A stretch of 64,000 bases of DNA from Lentimicrobiaceae bacterium (GTDB lineage: Bacteria > Bacteroidota > Bacteroidia > Bacteroidales > JALOCA01), in NCBI GenBank assembly GCA_023227965.1, contig JALOCA010000013.1, forward strand, positions 11,436 to 75,435, written 5' to 3'. Of this stretch, positions 1-6,655 are shown piece by piece (position 1 is the stretch's first letter; each line of letters begins with the position of its first letter). Both the position numbers and the translations under genes were made by a program. The notes under the pieces were generated by a model that was not told the DNA's origin, did no database searches, and was given only the letters and a program-made list of their open reading frames with translations.

Positions 1-287
1 CCATTGCACCACTTATCTACCAAACCTTGGTTAAAGCTAAAGGAATGTATGAAAATAACCAGGAGTACTATTCGGCAGACACTGTTAAAAAATGGGTTGT
101 AGAAAATATTGAACAAAATAGCCCAATGAAAGTTGAATACTTTGAGCTTTCGGACATTGATACCCTCCAGCCAGTAAGTAACTGGACTTCTGATAATGGA
201 ATCATCGGATGTATTGCTGTTTATCTCGGAAATGTAAGGTTGATTGATAATATTGTTTTTATTCATAATTTTGCATCATGCAAATAG
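1..287 (+). CDS. panC: Pantothenate synthetase, C-terminal fragment (5' end outside window)
   Basis: Joins pantoate and beta-alanine with ATP to make pantothenate, the precursor of coenzyme A, in the cytoplasm. Only about the last 95 residues are present; the frame enters at base 3 and is open from the window edge, so the TTG at base 27 is not a real start. The end carries the family's typical C-terminal signature: VEYFELSDIDTLQPV, then a short strand and VRLIDNI. The stop codon overlaps the start of panD by 10 bases. PanD makes the beta-alanine that PanC uses, so the two are translationally linked partners. The identification rests on the C-terminal motif plus the neighbour. Confidence 0.93.
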   Translation, partial: IAPLIYQTLVKAKGMYENNQEYYSADTVKKWVVENIEQNSPMKVEYFELSDIDTLQPVSNWTSDNGIIGCIAVYLGNVRLIDNIVFIHNFASCK

Positions 288-622
288 AAGTTTTAAAATC
301 CAAAATTCACCGGGCAACCGTAACCCAGGCTGATATTAATTATGTGGGGAGCATCGCCATTGATGAAGATTTGATTGAAGCTGCCAATCTCATTGAGTTT
401 GAAAAGGTGCAGGTATTAAATATTAACAATGGAGAACGCTTTGAAACGTATATAATTAAAGACGAAAGAGGTTCCGGTGTGATTTCCATTAACGGAGCAG
501 CAGCCCGTAAAGCGGCTCCGGGCGATTTGGTTATTATTGTATCATATGCATCTATGGATTTCGAACTGGCTAAACAATTCAAACCTACTATAATATTTCC
601 CAACGCACACAACAAATTATAA
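278..622 (+). CDS. panD: Aspartate 1-decarboxylase proenzyme
   Basis: Decarboxylates L-aspartate to beta-alanine for pantothenate and CoA synthesis. It is a pyruvoyl enzyme that cleaves itself between Gly24 and Ser25; the site lies in the motif YVGSIAID, and the start MQIEVLKSKIHRATVT is typical. The length of 114 residues is normal, and the conserved NGAAAR segment is at about residues 72-77. The ATG lies inside the end of panC. Family knowledge says bacterial PanD often needs a maturation factor (PanZ in enterics), and none is seen here. This is a standard, complete gene. Confidence 0.97.
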   Translation: MQIEVLKSKIHRATVTQADINYVGSIAIDEDLIEAANLIEFEKVQVLNINNGERFETYIIKDERGSGVISINGAAARKAAPGDLVIIVSYASMDFELAKQFKPTIIFPNAHNKL

Positions 623-626
623 ATTA

Positions 627-1646
627 TTGAAAAAGAAATTTTTTTCGATATTAAGGTTTACATTCTTCCTGGGAATCGGGATTTTTTTTATATGGTTATT
701 CCTCAGAAACCTTACTTCTACTGAAAAACATGAAATAATTTATTCGCTTAAAAATGCAAATTATTTTTGGATTATTATTGTAGTTTTTATTGGTATCTTT
801 AGCCATTACATACGGGCAATCCGCTGGAGAATGTTGTTGGAGCCATTGGGCTATCAACCCCGGAAAGCCAATGTTTTCTTTTCTGTATTTATCGGATATT
901 TAGCCAATATGGTATTGCCACGGCTGGGAGAAGTAAGCCGCTGTGGAGTGCTTACCCGCTACGAAAAAATACCCTTCAACAAAGGTTTTGGTACCGTGAT
1001 TACCGAAAGAGCCGTTGACATGGTAGTGTTTTTCCTGATATTTTTTGTAAATACTATTTTTCAGGCTTCAAGGTTATATTCCTATATCGAGCAAAAGGTA
1101 TATCAGCCTTTTTCTGTAAAATTTAACCATGCAGCCGATTTTTCCGGGTCTATTAAAATAATTATCTTTTCGGGCTTAATACTTCTTGTGGTATTGTTTT
1201 TCCTGTTCAGAAAAAAAATTATCTATTCCCGTTTTTATACTAAAATCAAAACGATGCTGTTAGGGTTTCTCGAAGGGATAAAATCCCTGATGGGCATAAA
1301 AAAACCCCGGCTTTTTATCTTTTATTCCTTGCTGATTTGGTTTTGCTACCTGCTGATGTCGTTTCTTGTATTCTTCGCCATGCCTGCCACGAAACAACTG
1401 GGTTTGGATGCAGGTATTTCCGTATTGATTTTTGGCACCATTGGTATTATGCTGGTACAGGGGGGTATAGGAATTTATCCTGCCATCGTTGCCGAAACAT
1501 TGTTTATTTATGGTATTCCGGAAGTATCCGGCTATGCAATGGGTTGGTTGATATGGATTTCGCAAACTATTACCATTTTAATTATCGGACCATTGTCCAC
1601 CATTCTCTTGCCGATTTACAACAAACATAGCTATGGAAAAAATTGA
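627..1646 (+). CDS. Flippase-like membrane protein (UPF0104 / LPG_synthase_TM family)
   Basis: A 339-residue polytopic inner-membrane protein with about eight hydrophobic segments. It carries the family's signature in order: RAIRWRMLL near residue 66, then PRLGEVSRCGVLTRYE, and ITERAVD around residue 125. This matches the 'lysylphosphatidylglycerol synthase transmembrane region' family (PF03706), named after the flippase half of MprF; members lacking the catalytic half are usually of unknown substrate. The start is TTG at 627, four bases after panD; the N-terminus MKKKFFSILRFTFFLGIG is a positively charged lead followed by the first membrane helix. Its 3' end overlaps rfaE2 by 14 bases. A role in moving a lipid or polyisoprenoid-linked sugar is an inference. 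Confidence 0.85.
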   Translation: MKKKFFSILRFTFFLGIGIFFIWLFLRNLTSTEKHEIIYSLKNANYFWIIIVVFIGIFSHYIRAIRWRMLLEPLGYQPRKANVFFSVFIGYLANMVLPRLGEVSRCGVLTRYEKIPFNKGFGTVITERAVDMVVFFLIFFVNTIFQASRLYSYIEQKVYQPFSVKFNHAADFSGSIKIIIFSGLILLVVLFFLFRKKIIYSRFYTKIKTMLLGFLEGIKSLMGIKKPRLFIFYSLLIWFCYLLMSFLVFFAMPATKQLGLDAGISVLIFGTIGIMLVQGGIGIYPAIVAETLFIYGIPEVSGYAMGWLIWISQTITILIIGPLSTILLPIYNKHSYGKN

Positions 1647-2130
1647 AATCATTCGCTCGAAAATACTGGATGCAGAAAGTCTCGACAGAAAATTAGCCTA
1701 CTGGCGGTTTAAAGAACAGAAAATTGTCTTCACCAATGGCTGTTTCGATTTGATACACCTTGGGCATATTGATTACCTGGCAAAAGCAGCCGATTTTGGC
1801 AATATATTGTTTGTAGGTTTAAATACAGATAATTCTGTAAGAAAGTTGAAAGGCATACATCGCCCCATCAACAACCAGGAAGCTCGGGCGATGGCTCTGG
1901 CTTCACTGAGTTTTGTAACCGCCGTGATGCTTTTCGACCAGGATACCCCTTACGAACTGATAAAAAAAGTGCAACCAGATATTTTAGTTAAAGGCGCCGA
2001 TTATGCTCCGGAAAAAATTGTGGGTTATGATATAGTGAAAGCCAAAAACGGCGAAATAATTACCATTTCTCTTACCGAAGGTTATTCTACTACTGCCATT
2101 GAAGAAAAAATACGTAACTTGCAGCGCTAA
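1633..2130 (+). CDS. rfaE2: D-glycero-beta-D-manno-heptose 1-phosphate adenylyltransferase-like protein (RfaE domain II)
   Basis: A nucleotidyltransferase of the cytidylyltransferase-like fold, predicted to convert heptose 1-phosphate plus ATP to ADP-heptose for lipopolysaccharide core synthesis. Visible motifs are FTNGCFDLIHLGHIDYL (the HxGH nucleotide-binding motif) near residues 30-47, GLNTDNSVRKLKG, and VKGADYAPEKIVG; the C-terminal segment ends EGYSTTAIEEKI. At 165 residues it is the stand-alone second domain of E. coli HldE, the usual arrangement in Bacteroidota. It starts 14 bases inside the upstream membrane-protein gene, and radA begins 11 bases after its stop. The kinase half (RfaE1) is not in the window, so heptose as the true substrate is a family inference. 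Confidence 0.9.
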   Translation: MEKIEIIRSKILDAESLDRKLAYWRFKEQKIVFTNGCFDLIHLGHIDYLAKAADFGNILFVGLNTDNSVRKLKGIHRPINNQEARAMALASLSFVTAVMLFDQDTPYELIKKVQPDILVKGADYAPEKIVGYDIVKAKNGEIITISLTEGYSTTAIEEKIRNLQR

Positions 2131-2141
2131 GTTGCATCGTT

Positions 2142-3506
2142 ATGCCAAAAGTAAAAACTGTATTTTTTTGTCAGAATTGTGGTGCTCAAACATCAAAATG
2201 GCTGGGCAGATGCCCTTCCTGTGGCGAATGGAACACTTTTGTAGAAGAAGTGGTTCAACGGGAAGAAAGCGGAACACATAAGCAAGCTTCGGCAAGGAAT
2301 GCAGCCAAGCCACATCTGATCACTGAGATAAATTACGATGAAAACAAGCGAATAGCCAGCGGCGACGACGAGTTAAACCGTGTGCTGGGTGGCGGAATTG
2401 TTCCCGGCTCCGTGATATTAATTGGAGGCGAACCAGGCATAGGCAAGTCAACGCTGATGCTCCAGGTTTTCCTGAAACTTAAAAAGTTAAAAACACTCTA
2501 CATTTCCGGCGAGGAAAGCGAACAGCAGATTCGTATGCGTGCCGAAAGGATTGGAATGGATGGTGCATCCTGCTATATTCTTACTGAAACTTCGATGCAG
2601 CAAATTTTTCAGCATCTGGAAACACTGCAACCCGACCTGGTGGTAGTGGATTCTGTTCAAACGCTGCAAACAGAAGTTATTGATTCTTCTGCAGGAAGCA
2701 TTTCGCAAATCCGCGAATGCACTGCAGAACTTCAACGTTTTGCCAAGCTTACTGGAACACCGGTTTTTCTTATCGGACATATTACCAAAGAAGGAGTTAT
2801 TGCCGGGCCGAAAATCCTCGAACACATGGTGGATACCGTACTTCAGTTTGAAGGCGACCGGAATTACGGTTACCGCATCCTGCGCTCGGTAAAAAACCGC
2901 TTCGGGTCCACCTCCGAATTAGGTATTTACGAAATGCTGAATTCTGGTATGCGACAGGTTTCCAACCCTTCGGAAATCCTTCTCTCGCAACGCGACGAAA
3001 ACCTGAGCGGCATTACTATCGCAGCCACGATTGAAGGAATGCGCCCGATGCTCATCGAAATACAGGCGTTGGTAAGTTCAGCAGCTTATGGCACTCCACA
3101 ACGCTCCAGCACAGGATTTGACTACAGGAGATTGAACATGCTGCTTGCCGTTCTGGAAAAAAGAAGTGGGTTCAGACTTGGAGCAAAGGATGTGTTTCTG
3201 AACATTGCCGGTGGCATCCGTGTGGACGACCCGGCTATTGACCTGGCAGTGATAGCAGCCGTTTTATCGTCGAGCGAAGATATTCCTATTGATCAGAAAA
3301 CCTGTTTTGCTGCCGAAGTAGGACTTTCCGGTGAAATACGTTCGGTAAACCGTATTGAACAACGCATTTCCGAAGCCGCAAAACTGGGTTTCGACAAAAT
3401 TTTTATTTCCAAATATAATCAGAAGGGGATAGATAGAAGCAAATTCAGCATCGAAATAATTGCATGTAGCAAGATAGAAAAGGTATTTGCCCGTTTATTC
3501 AGTTAA
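2142..3506 (+). CDS. radA: DNA repair protein RadA
   Basis: A RecA-like ATPase that drives branch migration during recombinational repair. The 454 residues show all parts of the family in order: an N-terminal C4 zinc finger (Cys10, Cys13, Cys24, Cys27), Walker A GGEPGIGKST at about 95-104, the RadA-specific KNRFG motif at residues 251-255, and a C-terminal Lon-protease-like domain ending near AEVGLSGEIRSVNR. Length is normal. It is the last gene of the panC-panD-UPF0104-rfaE2 run; a fold at 3531-3608 follows it and may help end transcription. Placement beside envelope genes is a neighbourhood fact and gives no functional clue. Confidence 0.98.
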   Translation: MPKVKTVFFCQNCGAQTSKWLGRCPSCGEWNTFVEEVVQREESGTHKQASARNAAKPHLITEINYDENKRIASGDDELNRVLGGGIVPGSVILIGGEPGIGKSTLMLQVFLKLKKLKTLYISGEESEQQIRMRAERIGMDGASCYILTETSMQQIFQHLETLQPDLVVVDSVQTLQTEVIDSSAGSISQIRECTAELQRFAKLTGTPVFLIGHITKEGVIAGPKILEHMVDTVLQFEGDRNYGYRILRSVKNRFGSTSELGIYEMLNSGMRQVSNPSEILLSQRDENLSGITIAATIEGMRPMLIEIQALVSSAAYGTPQRSSTGFDYRRLNMLLAVLEKRSGFRLGAKDVFLNIAGGIRVDDPAIDLAVIAAVLSSSEDIPIDQKTCFAAEVGLSGEIRSVNRIEQRISEAAKLGFDKIFISKYNQKGIDRSKFSIEIIACSKIEKVFARLFS

Positions 3507-3530
3507 ACATTTTCTACGGCGGGTTAAATG

Positions 3531-3608
3531 TAAAGATTGCCCTATCCATGGTTTTAGCAATAGGACTGTATATAATAAAGAATTACAGTTTTTATTATGC
3601 AATCTTTA
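3531..3608. repeat. Structured inverted repeat able to fold as a three-way junction
   Basis: Ten-base perfect arms TAAAGATTGC (3531-3540) and GCAATCTTTA (3599-3608) enclose two further stems packed end to end: CCTAT/ATAGG (3541-3545 with 3560-3564) and ACTGTA/TACAGT (3565-3570 with 3584-3589). Only nine bases, 3590-3598, are unpaired at the junction. It lies 24 bases after the radA stop and is followed by a T-rich stretch (TTTATTTT). It could be a complex terminator for radA, a small structured RNA, or a short mobile palindromic repeat. The pairing is seen directly; the role is inferred. Confidence 0.5.
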
Positions 3609-3883
3609 TTTTGGTAAGTAGCCGCACAGGAGTGTAAGGAGTGTAAAACAAGCTGTGTCATGGAATTTTTAGTACTTTTGTTTATATTTCATCTGTTTTT
3701 TCTTAATACTTATCCGCATTGCATCGTAAGTTATATATTATTGTTCGCAGTGCTTTTCTCTATTTTATGAGAAGGCTGAAAAGGGATCAACAAATAATCA
3801 ATGTAAATTTGCATCACCATTGTTTCATAAACTGTCAGCCAATCAAAGTCCTTGTCTGAACTCTTAATTTTAAAAAAAATACA
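3609..3883. other. Non-coding stretch upstream of the amylase gene
   Basis: Holds two more matches to the Bacteroidota -7 consensus on the plus strand, TACTTTTG at 3673-3680 and TAAATTTG at 3804-3811, besides the one at 3884. The only open frame with an ATG start is 30 codons (3767-3859) and has no recognisable features, so no gene is called. Multiple promoter-like boxes suggest a long regulated leader or alternative starts for the amylase operon, but short AT-rich motifs can arise by chance. Confidence 0.35.
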
Positions 3884-3891
3884 TATCTTTG
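3884..3891 (+). promoter_or_regulatory. Predicted -7 promoter box of the amylase-lysozyme operon
   Basis: TATCTTTG matches the Bacteroidota -7 consensus TAnnTTTG exactly and lies 36 bases before the ATG at 3928. No good TTTG -33 element is seen at the usual distance. The box overlaps an upstream in-frame TTG (3889), which argues that translation begins at 3928. Confidence 0.55.
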
Positions 3892-3927
3892 TCAATCCTT
3901 TTACTCATCCGTAAAAACCACACTGTC

Positions 3928-5799
3928 ATGAAAACCCTAAGGGGCAAAATTTTGCTCATTTTCTGTGTTTTATATTTTCAGTTGTTTTATGCTTTTGCGC
4001 AAAACGACAATAAAAATCCTATGCACATTGAACCTCCCAACTGGTGGGTGGGTATGAAAAACACCAGCCTGCAATTGCTTGTGCACGCAAAGGATATTTC
4101 TTCGGCAAAGGTAAGCCTCATCTACCCCGGAGTGGAATTAAAACAGGTTACAGCCGTTGAAAGTCCCAATTACCTTTTCCTTACCCTCAATATTTCCCCT
4201 TTAGCCAAAGCCGGCACCTTTCCTATCGAATTCAAAACCGGGAAAAAATCATCCATAATTTATAATTACGAACTCAAAGCACGCAAAGCGGGTTCGGCTG
4301 AACGTACTGGATTCAACACTTCCGATGCCTTTTACCTGATAATGTCCGACAGATTCTGCAATGCCGACACTTCCAACGACAATATGCCCGGCATGACCGA
4401 AAAAGCCAACCGCAGCAACCCCGACGGCAGGCATGGCGGCGACCTCAAAGGCATCGAAAGCAAACTCAGTTATATTTCCGACCTCGGATTTACCACCGTT
4501 TGGATGACTCCTTTCCTCGAAAACAACCAGAAAGTGTATTCTTATCACGGCTATTCGATAACCGATTTCTACAAAACCGATCCCCGCTTCGGCACTAATG
4601 AAGATTTTTTTCACCTGGTAAATACCGCCCACAACTTGAAAATGAAAGTAGTAATGGATATGGTTTTCAACCATTGCGGAAGCTTTCATTGGTGGATAAA
4701 CGACCTTCCGGCTAAAGACTGGATAAACCAATGGAATGAATTCACCCGTACAAACTATCACGCAAGCACTGTTATGGATTATCATGCTTCTGCAAACGAC
4801 AGGGATAAAATGGTAAGAGGCTGGTTCGATAATACTATGCCCGACCTAAACCAAAACAACCCGTTAATGGCAACTTACCTTATCCAGAACACTATCTGGT
4901 GGGTTGAAGCTGCCGGACTTGATGGCATCAGAGTGGATACTTACCCTTACCCCTGCAAATATTTTATGGCTACCTGGGCAAAAAGTGTGATGGACGAATA
5001 TCCAAACCTGAATATCGTAGGTGAAGTATGGATGGCAAAAACTTCTTTGGTAGCATACTACCAGCAAGATGCTCCCAATAGGGATGGATACAATTCCCAC
5101 CTTCCCTCCGTATTCGACTTCCCGATGTTTTATGCCATAGGAAGCGCTTTTAACGAAAACGAAAGCTGGGACAAAGGTCTTGTACAGTTATACGATGTAC
5201 TTTCAGAAGATTTTCTTTATACCAATACCGATAACATTATAGTGTTTGCCAATAACCACGACACTGAAAGAGGTTTTTCCATCATGAAGGAGGACATCCG
5301 CAAATACAAAATGATGGTGGCTTTTCTGTTTACCATTCGCGGTATCCCACTGATGTATTACGGAGATGAAATATTAATTACAGGTAAAAAAGACAAAGGC
5401 GATGGCGACATACGTAAAGATTTTCCTGGCGGTTGGGCTGACGACAAAATGAATGCCTTTAGTTCGTCGGGAAGAACAAATGAACAAAATGAAGCTTTCA
5501 ATTATCTACAACGTATCGCTAAATGGAGAAGCAATAAAACCGTGGTTCAAAACGGTAAATTACTCCATTATCTTCCCGAAGATGGTATTTATGTGTATTT
5601 TCGCTATAATGACAACGAATCGGTAATGGTAGTATTAAACAACAACGAAAGCCCAAAGGACATTAAAACAGCCCGTTTTGCCGAAGGCATAAAAGATTTT
5701 ACTAAGGCAAGGGATATTATTAATAATAAAAACATCGAAAATATCAGCACAATAAATATTCCGGCAAAATCAGCGTTAATTTTTGAATTGAAAAAGTAA
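3928..5799 (+). CDS. Secreted GH13 alpha-amylase family enzyme (cyclomaltodextrinase/neopullulanase type)
   Basis: A retaining alpha-glucan hydrolase of 623 residues. The N-terminus is a signal peptide (MKTLRGKILLIFCVLYFQLFYAFAQ), so it acts in the periplasm or outside. Next comes a cyclomaltodextrinase-type N-terminal beta domain (MHIEPPNWWVGMKNTSLQ), then the catalytic barrel: region I DMVFNHCG from residue 244, nucleophile Asp337 in GIRVD, acid/base Glu366 in GEVW, and Asp445 in NNHD. A C-terminal beta domain closes the protein. I chose the ATG at 3928 rather than the in-frame TTG at 3889 because the latter sits in the promoter box and only 3928 gives a clean signal peptide. GH25 lysozyme follows after 3 bases. 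No SusC/SusD pair is nearby, so this is not a classic Sus locus. Substrate preference among starch, pullulan and cyclodextrins cannot be read from sequence. Confidence 0.92.
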   Translation: MKTLRGKILLIFCVLYFQLFYAFAQNDNKNPMHIEPPNWWVGMKNTSLQLLVHAKDISSAKVSLIYPGVELKQVTAVESPNYLFLTLNISPLAKAGTFPIEFKTGKKSSIIYNYELKARKAGSAERTGFNTSDAFYLIMSDRFCNADTSNDNMPGMTEKANRSNPDGRHGGDLKGIESKLSYISDLGFTTVWMTPFLENNQKVYSYHGYSITDFYKTDPRFGTNEDFFHLVNTAHNLKMKVVMDMVFNHCGSFHWWINDLPAKDWINQWNEFTRTNYHASTVMDYHASANDRDKMVRGWFDNTMPDLNQNNPLMATYLIQNTIWWVEAAGLDGIRVDTYPYPCKYFMATWAKSVMDEYPNLNIVGEVWMAKTSLVAYYQQDAPNRDGYNSHLPSVFDFPMFYAIGSAFNENESWDKGLVQLYDVLSEDFLYTNTDNIIVFANNHDTERGFSIMKEDIRKYKMMVAFLFTIRGIPLMYYGDEILITGKKDKGDGDIRKDFPGGWADDKMNAFSSSGRTNEQNEAFNYLQRIAKWRSNKTVVQNGKLLHYLPEDGIYVYFRYNDNESVMVVLNNNESPKDIKTARFAEGIKDFTKARDIINNKNIENISTINIPAKSALIFELKK

Positions 5800-5802
5800 G
5801 AA

Positions 5803-6603
5803 ATGGTGAGGAGATACAAACTGACGAAAAAAGGCAAGAAATTTTTTACAGCATTTACATTTACACTACTTATGTTGACAGTGGTCTGGATTTCAGCCCA
5901 CAATTGTTCTTCCAACAAAAATACCCATACTATAGGCAACGATTCCACAGGCAATCTTAACGATTTCGGAATTTACCTGCCCGAAAGCTACCAAGTGCAC
6001 GGCATTGATATTTCAAAACACCAGAAAGATATTGACTGGAAAGCCGTAAGCACCATGCAGGCAGGTGATAAAAAAATCAGCTTCGTGTTTATAAAAGCCA
6101 CTGAAGGTGCCACCCGCGAAGACGACCAGTTTTGCCAGAACTGGGAAAAAGCAAAAGAAAACAATCTTCTGCGTGGTGCTTACCATTTCTATCGTCCTGC
6201 CCGAACTCCGGAAGAACAGGCTGCCATTTTTTTCAGTAAGGTTGAACTCGAAACGGGCGATCTTCCTCCTGTTGTAGATTTTGAAACCACTAACAAGCGT
6301 TCAAAATCACAGATTCAGTACGGACTTTCACGTTTCCTTCGGCTTCTCGAAAACAAGTACAAGGTTAAACCCATCATCTATACAAATCTTTCGTATTACA
6401 AGAATTATATTAAAGGCAGATTCGACAATTATCCCATCTGGATAGCCTGTTACTGGGGCGAGGATACTTTAAAAACCTTGGATTACAGCTGGCATTTCTG
6501 GCAACATAGCAGCGTGGGCAAAGTAAACGGAATACAGGGGAGCGTGGATTTTAACGTGTTCAAAGGTACCCTCGACGAATTAAAAGCAATGTGCATTCCC
6601 TGA
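5803..6603 (+). CDS. GH25 lysozyme-like glycoside hydrolase, membrane-anchored or secreted
   Basis: A 266-residue member of the GH25 family, which cleaves the beta-1,4 bond between MurNAc and GlcNAc in peptidoglycan. Residues 13-30 form one hydrophobic helix after a basic stretch, giving an uncleaved membrane anchor or signal peptide. The catalytic barrel begins at HGIDISKHQKDIDW (Asp69) and includes FIKATEG, GAYHFYRP and VVDFE (Asp159 and Glu161, the expected catalytic acid), then IIYTN. It begins three bases after the amylase stop, so the two are almost certainly co-transcribed. The pairing of an alpha-glucanase with a muramidase is unusual; possible roles are remodelling of the cell's own wall or digestion of other bacteria. 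Confidence 0.92.
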   Translation: MVRRYKLTKKGKKFFTAFTFTLLMLTVVWISAHNCSSNKNTHTIGNDSTGNLNDFGIYLPESYQVHGIDISKHQKDIDWKAVSTMQAGDKKISFVFIKATEGATREDDQFCQNWEKAKENNLLRGAYHFYRPARTPEEQAAIFFSKVELETGDLPPVVDFETTNKRSKSQIQYGLSRFLRLLENKYKVKPIIYTNLSYYKNYIKGRFDNYPIWIACYWGEDTLKTLDYSWHFWQHSSVGKVNGIQGSVDFNVFKGTLDELKAMCIP

Positions 6604-6655
6604 TAATGAGAATATAGATACATTGTCTCAAAAATATACTTTTCCTTTAAACTAA

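Noticed and set aside
3767..3859. 30-codon open frame in the amylase leader
   Set aside because: No translation signal, no conserved feature; below what can be supported.
3889..3927. Upstream extension of the amylase start (TTG)
   Set aside because: Overlaps the predicted promoter box and breaks the signal peptide; ATG 3928 is better.
3928..5799. Classic starch-utilisation (Sus) locus
   Set aside because: Only the amylase is present; no susC/D/R or second glucosidase is nearby.
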